Shown: positions 33,182 to 41,958 of the stretch, piece after piece
Numbering within the stretch: the first letter of the stretch is position 1
Layout: every line of letters begins with the position of its first letter
From: Mesorhizobium sp. L-8-3
Lineage (GTDB): Bacteria; Pseudomonadota; Alphaproteobacteria; Rhizobiales; Rhizobiaceae
NCBI RefSeq assembly: GCF_016756615.1
Contig: NZ_AP023262.1
Coordinates: 3,597,501-3,661,500, forward strand
Direction of reading: 5' to 3'
Length of the DNA: 64,000 nucleotides
Translations under genes and position numbers: made by a program
Notes under the pieces: model-generated
What the model was told of the DNA's origin: nothing
The model's input: the letters and a program-made list of their open reading frames with translations, nothing else
The model's database searches: none

Positions 33182-34177
33182 ATGACGTCACGCAACCGCC
33201 GTATCCTGGAATTCGTGCTCGACAACCTCGTCTGGTTCATGCTGCTGTTCGTGCTGGCGGCCTTCTCCGCCTTCGTTCCGAACTTTTTCCAGATCGGCAT
33301 CTTCACCAACATCATCGAGGCGTCGAGCGTGCTCGGCGTCATGTCGATCGGGCTTGCCCTGGTCATCGTCACCGGCAATATGGACCTGTCGGTGGAGTCC
33401 GTCGCGGCGCTGGCGGCCATGACGGTGGGCATATTGTTCTGCTCGGCCGGCATCGGCATGGGCGTCCGGCTCCATCCGGAATGGCTGACGGCCCCGGTCT
33501 CGCTGCTGATCGCGGTTGTCGTGGGCGGCCTCGTCGGCTCGCTCAACGGATATCTCATCGTCGGCATGAGGATGAACGCCTTCATCATCACGCTGGCGTC
33601 TTACATCTGGGTGCGCGGCCTCGTGCTCGCCGTGTCGGGCGGCCGATCGGCGCAGGATCTCGTGCCGGCGATCCGCTGGTTCGGCATCCAGAGGCTTGCG
33701 GGCCTGCCGCTCACCGCATGGATCGCCATCCTGTGCTTCGTCGTCTCCTCGCTGGTCATGGCCAAGACACCGTTCGGCCGCCATCTCATCATGATCGGCG
33801 GCAACGAGACGGCGACGTTCCGGGCCGGTATCCGCGTCAAGCGCAACCTGATCCTGGCCTTCATCCTGGCCGGCGGGATCGCCGGTCTCGCCGGCTGGCT
33901 GCTGGCGATCCGTACTTCGGGGGCCACCGCCAATCTCGGCGTCGGCCTGCTGTTCAACGCTTTCGCGGCGGTCGTGATCGGCGGCGTCAGCCTGAAGGGT
34001 GGGGTCGGTGCCTTGCCCGGCGTCTATGCGGGCGTGCTGCTGCTCTCGTCCATCAACACGGCGATCAACCTGATGGGGCTTCCGGCCAATTTCACCCAGG
34101 TCATCCACGGCTTGCTCGTGCTGGCCGCCGTTTTGCTCGACACGCTCAAGCAGGGCATAAGACAGAGGCTGGCGTAA
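33182..34177 (+). CDS. sugar-type ABC importer permease (BPD_transp_2)
   Basis: A 331-residue membrane protein with eight to ten hydrophobic segments. SVLGVMSIGLALVIVTGNMD then LSVESVAALAAM marks the RbsC-like second and third helices, and GGVSLKGGVGALPG the coupling region. The chosen ATG at 33182 gives a short cytoplasmic start; the frame is open from 33146 but has no better site. It is the only permease in this operon, so a homodimer is likely. Its stop overlaps the SDR start by one base (TAATG). Confidence 0.91.
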   Translation: MTSRNRRILEFVLDNLVWFMLLFVLAAFSAFVPNFFQIGIFTNIIEASSVLGVMSIGLALVIVTGNMDLSVESVAALAAMTVGILFCSAGIGMGVRLHPEWLTAPVSLLIAVVVGGLVGSLNGYLIVGMRMNAFIITLASYIWVRGLVLAVSGGRSAQDLVPAIRWFGIQRLAGLPLTAWIAILCFVVSSLVMAKTPFGRHLIMIGGNETATFRAGIRVKRNLILAFILAGGIAGLAGWLLAIRTSGATANLGVGLLFNAFAAVVIGGVSLKGGVGALPGVYAGVLLLSSINTAINLMGLPANFTQVIHGLLVLAAVLLDTLKQGIRQRLA

Positions 34178-34944
34178 TGGACCGTCTTCGCGGCAAGGTC
34201 GCATTGATCATCGGCGCCGCGCGCGGCATCGGCAAGGGAATTGCGCAGCGCTTCGCCGAGGAGGGGGCGCTGCTGGTGCTTGGCGACGTCGAGGCCGAAG
34301 CGGGGCAGGGGACGGCTGACGAGCTGGGGGCTACCTTTCGCCGCACCGACATCTCGGCGATGACCGACGCCGAGGCTGCCGTGGCCCTGGCGATCGAGCG
34401 TCACGGCCGCCTCGACGTCATTGTCCAGAATGCCGGCATCTATCCCTGGCAGCTGATCGAAAACACCAGCCCGGACGACTGGGACCGCGTCATGGCGGTC
34501 AATCTGCGCGGCAGCTTCAATGCCGCGCGCGCCGCGCTCGGGCCCATGAAGGCGCAACGTTCCGGCCGCATGCTCTTCACCTCGTCGATCACCGGCCCGC
34601 ATGTCTCCAGTCCCGGCCATGGCCACTACTCGGCGACCAAGGCGGGGATAAACGGATTCATCCGCTCCGCCGCGCTCGAATTCGCGGGCTACGGCATCAC
34701 GGTCAATGGCGTCGAGCCCGGCAACATCCTGACCGAGGCGATCGAGCTCCGTCGGGGACCGGCCTTCATGAAGAGCATGGAAGACGCCATCCCGCTCGGC
34801 CGTCTCGGCACGCCTCGCGACGTCGCCAATGCCTTCCTCTTCCTTGCCTCCGACGATGCGAGCTACGTCACCGGCACGACCATCGTCGTCGACGGCGGCC
34901 AGCTTTTGCCCGAGGGCAAGGATTTCCGGCTGCTTCCGCCATGA
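34177..34944 (+). CDS. short-chain dehydrogenase/reductase (SDR)
   Basis: A 255-residue NAD(P)-dependent oxidoreductase. The nucleotide-binding loop reads GAARGIGKGIAQ, NAG is kept in VQNAGIYPW, the catalytic Ser is in FTSSITGP, and the Tyr/Lys pair is YSATK. The end VTGTTIVVDGGQLLPEG is the usual SDR tail. It overlaps the permease stop and the next gene by a few bases. With the importer and ROK regulator, oxidation of an imported sugar or sugar alcohol is the likely job. Confidence 0.93.
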   Translation: MDRLRGKVALIIGAARGIGKGIAQRFAEEGALLVLGDVEAEAGQGTADELGATFRRTDISAMTDAEAAVALAIERHGRLDVIVQNAGIYPWQLIENTSPDDWDRVMAVNLRGSFNAARAALGPMKAQRSGRMLFTSSITGPHVSSPGHGHYSATKAGINGFIRSAALEFAGYGITVNGVEPGNILTEAIELRRGPAFMKSMEDAIPLGRLGTPRDVANAFLFLASDDASYVTGTTIVVDGGQLLPEGKDFRLLPP

Positions 34945-35618
34945 CGCTCGACCTGGTCGACGGTTTTTTCCTGCGGCGGGCTACCCTCGAAGACCATCCG
35001 GCGCTTGCCAGGATCTGTCTGGAGACCGGCGATGCAGGCAAGGACGCCTCCGCGATCGAGGACGATCCCGAACTTCTGGGGCTGATCTATGCCGTGCCCT
35101 ACCAGGTCCTCGAGCCCGACCTCGCCTTCGTGATCGACGGTCCGGGCGGCGTCTCGGGCTATCTCTTCGGGGCGGCCGACACCGCGGCCTTCAACACGCG
35201 CCTTGCCAATGAATGGTATCCCGAACTGCGACGACGAACGGCCGACCCCGGGCCCGATGCAGCAAGCTGGCGTGGCAGCGACCGGGCGCGGCGCCTCGTC
35301 CATCATCCCGACCTCACCGTGCCCGGGTCGCTCGCAGCCTACCCCTCACACGGTCATATCGATCTTCTGCCGCCGGCGCGGGGCAAGGGGATCGGTCGCC
35401 GGGCCATGGCCTTTCTCGAGGGCCGCCTCGCGGCGGCCGGCTCGCCCGGACTGCATCTTCAGGTGAACCCCCGCAACGGCGACGCGATCCGCTTCTATGG
35501 TGCGATCGGCTACGGCGTTCTGCGCAGCCCGGACCTGCCGGCCGGCCATGTCTATGTCGCCAAGCGGCTCCGCACCACTGACGAGGACAGCCCCTTCCAT
35601 CTACCCCCAAAGAGGTAG
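34941..35618 (+). CDS. GNAT-family N-acetyltransferase
   Basis: A 225-residue protein. The N-terminal strand-helix (FFLRRATLEDHPALARICLETG) and the acetyl-CoA loop LLPPARGKGIGRRAMAFLEG (about residues 140-160) are clear, followed by HLQVNPRNGDAIRFYGAIGY, the last strands of the fold. It overlaps the SDR by four bases and ends the operon. The shape resembles acetyltransferases found near glycoside-processing genes, so an amino-sugar substrate is possible, but the acceptor cannot be read from the sequence. Confidence 0.86.
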   Translation: MTLDLVDGFFLRRATLEDHPALARICLETGDAGKDASAIEDDPELLGLIYAVPYQVLEPDLAFVIDGPGGVSGYLFGAADTAAFNTRLANEWYPELRRRTADPGPDAASWRGSDRARRLVHHPDLTVPGSLAAYPSHGHIDLLPPARGKGIGRRAMAFLEGRLAAAGSPGLHLQVNPRNGDAIRFYGAIGYGVLRSPDLPAGHVYVAKRLRTTDEDSPFHLPPKR

Positions 35619-35724
35619 CCAGCTCCCTAAAATCTTAAGGGTTTCATTAACCGCCGCAGGGTGGGCGCGCTGGTAATATGTGCCCCAAGCGGGCGGCCAA
35701 TAGCTTGAACCGAGGCACGCCAGA

Positions 35725-36189
35725 ATGCCGAGAGATATCGAGAAGATTTCCGGGGAGATCGCGCGTAGCGCAACATTCGACAGCTATTCGCTGTGGCGCA
35801 TACTGAAGGATGTGAACAACCAGATCCTCGCACTCAACCGGACACATGCGCCGGTTCCGATCGAGCTGGCGCGACTGCGGGTCATCATCGCCCGTGCGCA
35901 GGAACTGAGACAGGCGCGAGGCTGGTCGCGCAACGCCCGCGCGCGCGACACCGATACAGCAAGCGGTGCGATGGGCGGCGGGTTCGATGCGTTCGATTTC
36001 GTCGATCACTACCGGGCGCTGGGCGGCCTGCGCATGGCAGTGGATATGGGCGACCGGGCAGTCGACATAAGGCAGTGGAATCTGGACACGCCCGAGGCAG
36101 CTGATTTCTGGGCTCGGGGGTGGGCCGGATTCGATCCCGGAAGGCGCGCCGCCGTCGCCCGGGCACTGCTTATCCGCGGGCGCTATTGA
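35725..36189 (+). CDS. hypothetical protein, first gene of a possible toxin-antitoxin-like cassette
   Basis: A 154-residue soluble protein from ATG 35725, preceded by a weak purine-rich GAGGCACG. It starts MPRDIEKISGEIARSATFDS and is rich in Arg, Ala and Asp. The middle (GGGFDAFDFVDHYRALGGLR) and the end (FWARGWAGFDPGRRAAVAR) look ordered. No family is recognised and there is no membrane segment. It precedes the small putative antitoxin and nucleotidyltransferase-like genes on the same strand with a 115-base gap. The gap makes membership in one operon uncertain. Confidence 0.6.
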   Translation: MPRDIEKISGEIARSATFDSYSLWRILKDVNNQILALNRTHAPVPIELARLRVIIARAQELRQARGWSRNARARDTDTASGAMGGGFDAFDFVDHYRALGGLRMAVDMGDRAVDIRQWNLDTPEAADFWARGWAGFDPGRRAAVARALLIRGRY

Positions 36190-36304
36190 GCAGTGCGGAT
36201 CATGGCGCCAGGTTTGATCAACGTCCGGAAGATCGAAAGCCCCCTGATCTCTTGACGCGTAACCGGGATACGCCTAGCTGATGGATATTCCGAGGTGGTC
36301 ATCC

Positions 36305-36640
36305 ATGGCGGCGCGCGATCGTGTGAGAAAGTACAGAGAGACCGGAGGAGGTTCCGACCTTCAGCGCGTAGAGGTGCTCGTTCCGTCCTCGAAGCGTGCG
36401 GAAATCGTGGCACAGGCCGCGCGAATGCGCGCCGAACATCGTGAACGCAAGGAGCGCCTCGAGCAGATGTGCGCCAAGGCGATCGCGCTTTATGGTGTGC
36501 GGCTGCTGGACAATATCGATCTCGACCGGGTGGCGGGCATAGAGCGGCGGGGGCCCGTTATCGCCAGCGCACTCATGGAGCGTGGGGATGCCAGGGCTTT
36601 CGCCATGGGGCGCCGCATACTCGACGCCCTGGAGGAGTAG
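36305..36640 (+). CDS. putative antitoxin-like small protein (ribbon-helix-helix style N-terminus)
   Basis: A 111-residue charged protein. The segment RVRKYRETGG...LQRVEVLVPSSKRAEIV at residues 5-36 resembles the start of MazE-like or ribbon-helix-helix antitoxins, where a short strand (RVEVLVP) precedes an Arg-rich helix. The rest is helical. ATG 36305 is chosen because GAGGTGG lies eight bases upstream; an ATG at 36281 is also in frame. Two bases separate its stop from the next gene, the usual spacing of an antitoxin-toxin pair. The assignment is from pattern and context only. Confidence 0.55.
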   Translation: MAARDRVRKYRETGGGSDLQRVEVLVPSSKRAEIVAQAARMRAEHRERKERLEQMCAKAIALYGVRLLDNIDLDRVAGIERRGPVIASALMERGDARAFAMGRRILDALEE

Positions 36641-36642
36641 CG

Positions 36643-37455
36643 ATGGCACTGACGGCAATCCAGAAGGACGTGATGAGATGCATCGCATCGAATCGGTCCG
36701 AATCGAGCTACGTAGCCGGCGGCGTGGTGCTCAACCGGGACTGGCCGCGCCAATCCGACGACATCGACATCTTTCATGATACGGACGAAGAGATCGGCTT
36801 CGTTGCGGATGCAGACATCGCACTTCTGCAGCAGGCGGGCTTCCGCGTATCGGTCGACGTTCAGATCTACGGCTGTGTGGAAGCAAGAGTGTCGCGCGAT
36901 CGTGAAGCCACACTGATCCAATGGATGAGCGAGACCCGTACGCGGTTCTTCCCGCTTGTCCGCGACGACGAGTGGGGCGCGCGGCTCCACCAAGCGGATC
37001 TCGCCGTGAACAAAATCGTAGCGGCGTCGACCAGAACCAAGGCACGGGATTTTGTCGACATCGTCGCCATTGCCGAGATGATGTGCCCGATCGGTCCGCT
37101 GGTATTGGCCGCTGCAGGCAAGCCGCCTCATTTCTCTCCGCAGAGGCTCATCGACGAAATGCGTCGCAGGGGACTGTCGATCTCCGATGAACACTACGTT
37201 GCGGTGAAGGGCATCCCGGCAGACTGGAATGCATCGTTCTTGCGCGGCCGTCTGGCGACGGCGCTGGATCAGGCGGAAGGCTACGTCGTGGAGGCACCGG
37301 TCGATCTGGTCGGTCTTCTCGCAGTGAATTCCGCCGGTGTTCCGATCGAAGTCGGCGCAATGGATGACGGCAGAGCAAGTTTCAGGAAGGCAACTGCCGA
37401 GCCGGAAGTCGTGCCGATGTTTCCAGAAGCATCCTATCCTTGGCAAGCGAGTTGA
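36643..37455 (+). CDS. nucleotidyltransferase-fold protein, AbiEii/toxin-like
   Basis: A 270-residue protein. The motif GGVVLNRDWPRQSDDIDIF (residues 26-44) matches the nucleotidyltransferase pattern GG-x(n)-D-x-D, with Asp40 and Asp42 as candidate metal ligands. Later, LAVNKIVAASTRTKARDFVD (about 125-145) matches the Lys/Arg block of AbiEii-type proteins. Such proteins add nucleotides to tRNA or other targets and act as toxins or phage defence. GGAGGAGTAGCG before ATG 36643 is a good ribosome-binding site and overlaps the stop of the putative antitoxin gene. A stand-alone metabolic transferase is the alternative. Confidence 0.7.
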   Translation: MALTAIQKDVMRCIASNRSESSYVAGGVVLNRDWPRQSDDIDIFHDTDEEIGFVADADIALLQQAGFRVSVDVQIYGCVEARVSRDREATLIQWMSETRTRFFPLVRDDEWGARLHQADLAVNKIVAASTRTKARDFVDIVAIAEMMCPIGPLVLAAAGKPPHFSPQRLIDEMRRRGLSISDEHYVAVKGIPADWNASFLRGRLATALDQAEGYVVEAPVDLVGLLAVNSAGVPIEVGAMDDGRASFRKATAEPEVVPMFPEASYPWQAS

Positions 37456-37494
37456 TCCCGCCAGGCCAGGTGCCCGGCTCGACCAGATGGATAT

Positions 37495-39159
37495 TCAGTC
37501 CGCCTTGAGGCGTGATCCGCTGAGCAGGCCGTGCTCCTCCAGCACGGGATAGGCCATCGAGGCGAGCAGCGAGTTGATCTCCTTCAGGTCACGGATCGTG
37601 TCGAGATGGATCGTGCTCGTCTCGATGCTCCTGGCCGTGCCCTCGCTCAGTCGCGCGAAATGGCTCTGGCTCGCCGCCTTTTCGCGGTCGCGCATGCGGT
37701 CCTTCTCCTCCACCAGAAGGCGCGCCGTCTCCATGTCGCGGGAGACCAGGAGGTTGAAGGCGAGGCGGGCATTGGTAAGCACCGAGGCATGGAAGGCCGT
37801 GAGTTCGCTCCAGCCCTCGTCGGTGAACTCCAGCCTGCGGTCACGCTTTTTCTTCACATGCACGAGCATGTTGCGCACGATGATGTCGCCGACCTGTTCG
37901 AGCTTGACGCAGGCGCCGAGCAGTTCCTGGCAGCGCAGCGCTTCGTCCTCGGAAAGCGAGCGGGCCGTCACCCTGGCGAGATAGAGCTTGATCTGGGCGT
38001 GTTTCCTGTCGACGCGGTCGTCCAGAGCGGCGAGGGCCTTGATCGTCTCCTGATCGGCCTTCTCGTATAGTTCCATGATATGCGTGAGCATGATCTCGAT
38101 GGTCTCGCAGACGCGGATCACCTCGCGGGTCGCGTTGGCGAGCGCCTGGCTCGGGACCTCGAGCGCGGCCTCGTCCAGCGCGCTGATCTCGGTCGCCCCG
38201 AGGTCCGGCGCAGGCGCGGCCGGTGCGCCGAGGGCGACGATGCGTTCGGAAGCGCGATAGACCAGGCCGGCAAGCGGCATGCCGATCAGCAAGATAAGGC
38301 AATTGAAGAGGATATGGGCGTGTACGATCTGATCGGGTACGTCGGGGCCGAGCCATGTGGCCGGCGGGCGGAAAGCAAGGAACAGGACGAGCGCCGCGAG
38401 CGAGCCGGCGCCGCGCATCAGGAGATTTCCGACCGGAACGACACGCACTGCCGGCGGCGCGGTGCGTGTGAGCAGGGGGGCGATGACGGAACTGCCGAGA
38501 TTGACGCCCAGCACCAGCACGATGCCGAGTTCCGGCGGGATGAAGCCGCGCGCGGCGAGCGTCATGAACAGCAGCACCGCGGCGATGCTCGAATGGAAGA
38601 GCCAGGTCATGACCGCCGCGAGGATGTAGGCGGTGACCGGATCTCCCGCCAGATAGTCGATCACGACGGGAAGGAGCCGGCTTTCGCGCAGCGGCTCGGA
38701 CGCGTCACCGATCATCTCCAGCGACAGGATGAGCAGGCCGACGCCGACGAGGATGCGGCCTGCCTGGCGCCAGGCGCGCCGCCCGGTGGCCATGAACATG
38801 GCCGTGCCGGCCGCGAGGCAGACCGGCACCAGAAGGCTCAGGTCGAAGGAGAGCAGCTTGACCACCAGCGAAGAGCCGATCTCGGCGCCGCGCACCGCGA
38901 GCTGGCCGGACATGCCGCTGACGATGCCCGACCCCGCGAAGGAGCCGACGAGCAGCGTTACGGCCGTCGAGCTCTGCAGGGCGATGGAGAGTGCGGCACC
39001 CGTGGCAACTGCCATCAGCGGATTGCTCATTGTGGCGCGCAGCCTGCGGCGCAGCGTACCGCCATAAGCGCGTTCGACCCCGGTGCGCACCATGCGCGTC
39101 GCCCACAGAAGCAGGGCGACGGCACCGGCAAGATGCAGCAGGACGACCGATCCACTCAT
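37495..39159 (-). CDS. Na+/phosphate cotransporter (NptA/PhoU-domain type)
   Basis: A 554-residue membrane protein. Residues 1-310 hold two Na/Pi-cotransporter repeats with the QSSTA signature (IALQSSTAVTLLVGSF) and its second copy (LGVNLGSSVIAPL). Residues 330-545 form a PhoU-like helical domain. ATG 39159 is chosen; an in-frame TTG at 39168 would add three residues. It should take up phosphate using sodium, or possibly export it, with the PhoU-like tail as control. It is a lone gene, convergent with the nucleotidyltransferase-like gene and divergent from the P-loop protein gene. Confidence 0.9.
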   Translation of the reverse strand: MSGSVVLLHLAGAVALLLWATRMVRTGVERAYGGTLRRRLRATMSNPLMAVATGAALSIALQSSTAVTLLVGSFAGSGIVSGMSGQLAVRGAEIGSSLVVKLLSFDLSLLVPVCLAAGTAMFMATGRRAWRQAGRILVGVGLLILSLEMIGDASEPLRESRLLPVVIDYLAGDPVTAYILAAVMTWLFHSSIAAVLLFMTLAARGFIPPELGIVLVLGVNLGSSVIAPLLTRTAPPAVRVVPVGNLLMRGAGSLAALVLFLAFRPPATWLGPDVPDQIVHAHILFNCLILLIGMPLAGLVYRASERIVALGAPAAPAPDLGATEISALDEAALEVPSQALANATREVIRVCETIEIMLTHIMELYEKADQETIKALAALDDRVDRKHAQIKLYLARVTARSLSEDEALRCQELLGACVKLEQVGDIIVRNMLVHVKKKRDRRLEFTDEGWSELTAFHASVLTNARLAFNLLVSRDMETARLLVEEKDRMRDREKAASQSHFARLSEGTARSIETSTIHLDTIRDLKEINSLLASMAYPVLEEHGLLSGSRLKAD

Positions 39160-39366
39160 GGGAAGCAATCTCGGATCGAAAAAGCCATCGGAAAGCCGCG
39201 AATGCCCTCCTTGTCACGAATCTCGGTTAGTCTTCAGCCTGGTTTATATTAGCCGAATAATGAAAATCTGCGATCTTCGGCGGTTGCCCGGCGACGGCGG
39301 ATGTCGGAAATGGATGCAGGATGCCTTGCGATCATGGGCTGCCGGCAGCGGGGACATGGGATTGAA

Positions 39367-39906
39367 ATGACGGCTCATATCCACATCACCGGAGCATCCG
39401 GATCGGGAGTCACGACGCTCGGAGCGGCTCTCGCTGCGCGGCTCGGCGCGCCGCAGTTCGACGTCGACGACTTCTACTGGATGCCGACCGTACCGCCCTT
39501 CACCGACAAGCGGCCGGTCGCCGAACGCCTCGCGCTGCTCGGCGACCGGCTCCTGGGCGACAAATGGGTGCTCTCCGGCTCCCTAGTCGGCTGGGGCGAT
39601 CCGCTGATGCCGCGCTTCGACCTTATCGTCTTCCTCTACACCCCGGCCGATGTGAGGATGTCGCGGCTCCGGGCCCGGGAAGCCGACCGCTACGGCGCAG
39701 CGATCGAGCCCGGCGGCGTCATGCACGAGAATTCGCGCGCTTTCCTCGAATGGGCGGATCGCTATGACGAACCACATTTCGAAGGCCGAAGCCTCGCCAT
39801 GCACAATCGCTGGCTGGCCGCGCAATCCGCCCCGGTGCTGCGTCTGGACGGCGTGTCAACGACTGCCGAACAGGTCGCGGGCGTGATCGAGCGGCTCGGC
39901 ACATGA
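39367..39906 (+). CDS. P-loop nucleoside-triphosphatase/adenylate-kinase-like protein with altered Walker A
   Basis: A 179-residue protein with the layout of small nucleotide kinases: N-terminal loop GASGSGVTTLG (residues 8-18), FDVDDFYWMP as the acidic binding strand, and ADVRMSRLRAREADRYG as lid-like helix. The Walker A Lys is replaced by Val (GxxxxGVTT). I recall relatives with this same GVTT loop, so the change may be a family feature. The partner substrate is unknown. The start ATG 39367 lies just after a GGGGACATGGG purine stretch. Confidence 0.72.
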   Translation: MTAHIHITGASGSGVTTLGAALAARLGAPQFDVDDFYWMPTVPPFTDKRPVAERLALLGDRLLGDKWVLSGSLVGWGDPLMPRFDLIVFLYTPADVRMSRLRAREADRYGAAIEPGGVMHENSRAFLEWADRYDEPHFEGRSLAMHNRWLAAQSAPVLRLDGVSTTAEQVAGVIERLGT

Positions 39907-39911
39907 GGCCA

Positions 39912-39958
39912 GCCTGTGAATATGCCGGGCTGTGAATACTGGGCTGTGAATACTGGGC
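39912..39958. repeat. short tandem repeat before dnaG
   Basis: GGGCTGTGAATACT occurs twice in direct tandem (39927-39940 and 39941-39954), followed by GGGC. A diverged third copy with CCTGTGAATATGCC precedes it at about 39912-39926. It lies in the gap between the P-loop gene and dnaG. Confidence 0.7.
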
Positions 39959-40026
39959 AAGCTCCGAGTTAGGAGTCGTCTGCGGTCCGAGCTACGCCTA
40001 TATCAGGTTGAAACGAGCCTGACATC

Positions 40027-41958
40027 ATGCGCTTTCCTCCTTCTTTCCTCGACGAGATTCGCGACCGCGTGCCGATTTCCTCGGTGGTCGGACAGCGTGT
40101 CGCCTGGGACCGGAAGAAGACCAATGCGCCGCGTGGCGACTATTGGGCGTGCTGTCCCTTTCACGGCGAGAAGACGCCGAGCTTCCACTGCGAGGATCGC
40201 AAGGGCCGCTACCATTGTTTCGGCTGCGGGGTTTCGGGTGACCATTTCCGCTTCCTGACCGAACTCGACGGCCTGAGCTTTCCCGAGGCAGTCGAGCGGA
40301 TCGCCGAAATGGCCGGCGTCCCGATGCCCGAACGCGATCCGGACGCGGAGCGGCGGGACAAGGAGCGCGCCTCGCTTCACGATGTGATGGAGCTCGCGAC
40401 CTCCTTCTTCCAGGATCAACTCCAGTCGGCGGCCGGCGCCAAGGCCCGCGCCTATCTGCGCGATCGCGGGCTGACGCCGGCGACCCAGCAGGGGTTCCGC
40501 CTGGGCTATGCGCTCGACAGCCGCAATGCGCTGAAGGAGTTCCTGGCGGGAAAGGGGGTCGAAAAGGCGCAGATGGAGGCCTGCGGCCTTACCTATTTCG
40601 GCCCGGACGTGCCGGTCTCCTATGATCGCTTCCGCGACCGGATCATGTTCCCCATTCCGGATTCACGCGGCCGGATCATCGCCTTCGGCGGCCGGGCGAT
40701 GTCGCCTGAGGTCTCCGCCAAATATCTGAACTCGCCCGAGACGGAACTCTTCCACAAGGGCAATGTGCTCTACAATTTCGCGCGGGCCAGGAAGGCCATG
40801 CAGAAAGACGGCACGGTGATCGCCGTCGAAGGCTATATGGACGTCATCGCGCTGGCGCAGGCGGGCTTCGAGAACGTCGTGGCCCCGCTCGGCACCGCGC
40901 TTACCGAGAACCAGCTCGATCTCCTCTGGCGCATGGCAAGCGAACCGGTGCTGTGCTTCGACGGCGACAAAGCGGGGCTGAAGGCGGCATGGCGGGCGGC
41001 CGACCTTGCCTTGCCGGCGATCGAGCCCGGCCGCAGCGTCCGTTTCGCACTTCTGCCGGAAGGCCAGGATCCCGACGATCTCGTCAGGAATGGCGGCCCC
41101 GAGCCTTTCCGCGCGGTGCTGGCCGAGGCACGGCCTTTGGCCGATCTGCTCTGGCAGCGCGAGACCGCAGGCGGCGTATTCGAGACGCCCGAACGTCGGG
41201 CCGAGCTCGAAAAGACGTTGCGCGAACTGACCTCCAGGATCCGCGACGAAAGCGTGCGCTTCCACTACAGCCAGGAAATGCGCGATCGGGTTCACTCTTT
41301 CTTCGGCAGCTCGCGGGGCGGCCGTCCCGGCCGGTTCGGGGAGAAGGACCGGGGACAGGGCGGACGGCGTGGCCAATGGGACCGCGGCACATCGTCCGGC
41401 CGGCTCACCGTGTCCGACAGTCTGGCGCGGTCGGCGCTCGTCAAGAAGGCGGGCGAGGTGCTGCCGCTGCGCGAGACCGTGCTCGTCGTGTCGATCGTCA
41501 ACCACCCCGGACTGATCGACCTTTCATTTGAAGCGGTCGAGACGCTCGACCTCGCCCATCCGGATCTGCGACGGCTGCATTCGGCCGTCATCGACGCGGT
41601 TGCGCACGACGTCGCCCACGACCGAACGGCGATGATCGAGGCGCTCGAACGGGCGGGCCTCGCCGACTGCTGGCAGCGATCGGTCGAACTGGTGCGCAAG
41701 ACGCGCCAATGGCCGGCGCTTGAGGACGCCGCGATCGAGGACGCGCGCGAGGCCTTCTTCCAGGCGCTGCACTTGCACCGCAGCGCACGCTCCCTACATA
41801 GGGAGCTGAAGGCGGCCGAGGTGGCGCTGGCGACAGACCCCACGGACGAAAACTACCGTCACCTTGTCGAGATCCAGGCACAGTTTCGCGATGTGCAGGC
41901 AACCGAGGCGCTCATCGAGGGCTTCGGCATCTCGTCGGGGCGTGGTGGCCGTACCTGA
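40027..41958 (+). CDS. dnaG: DNA primase
   Basis: A 643-residue protein that makes RNA primers for replication. The zinc-binding domain uses Cys43, His46, Cys64 and Cys67 (CPFHGEKTPSFHCE and RYHCFGCG). The catalytic core has RIIAFGGRAM and the TOPRIM acidic residues in AVEGYMDVIAL and CFDGDKAGLKAA. A helicase-binding C-terminal domain follows a Gly/Arg-rich linker (about 420-455). All key residues are present and the length is normal. It precedes rpoD, an arrangement common in proteobacteria. Confidence 0.98.
   Translation: MRFPPSFLDEIRDRVPISSVVGQRVAWDRKKTNAPRGDYWACCPFHGEKTPSFHCEDRKGRYHCFGCGVSGDHFRFLTELDGLSFPEAVERIAEMAGVPMPERDPDAERRDKERASLHDVMELATSFFQDQLQSAAGAKARAYLRDRGLTPATQQGFRLGYALDSRNALKEFLAGKGVEKAQMEACGLTYFGPDVPVSYDRFRDRIMFPIPDSRGRIIAFGGRAMSPEVSAKYLNSPETELFHKGNVLYNFARARKAMQKDGTVIAVEGYMDVIALAQAGFENVVAPLGTALTENQLDLLWRMASEPVLCFDGDKAGLKAAWRAADLALPAIEPGRSVRFALLPEGQDPDDLVRNGGPEPFRAVLAEARPLADLLWQRETAGGVFETPERRAELEKTLRELTSRIRDESVRFHYSQEMRDRVHSFFGSSRGGRPGRFGEKDRGQGGRRGQWDRGTSSGRLTVSDSLARSALVKKAGEVLPLRETVLVVSIVNHPGLIDLSFEAVETLDLAHPDLRRLHSAVIDAVAHDVAHDRTAMIEALERAGLADCWQRSVELVRKTRQWPALEDAAIEDAREAFFQALHLHRSARSLHRELKAAEVALATDPTDENYRHLVEIQAQFRDVQATEALIEGFGISSGRGGRT

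Noticed and set aside
39912..39958. Possible CRISPR-like repeats
   Set aside because: Only two exact 14-base copies with no spacers; it is a simple tandem repeat.
5202..40026. A classical integrated genomic island
   Set aside because: No integrase, transposase, tRNA or flanking direct repeat was seen at either edge, so only accessory content is claimed.
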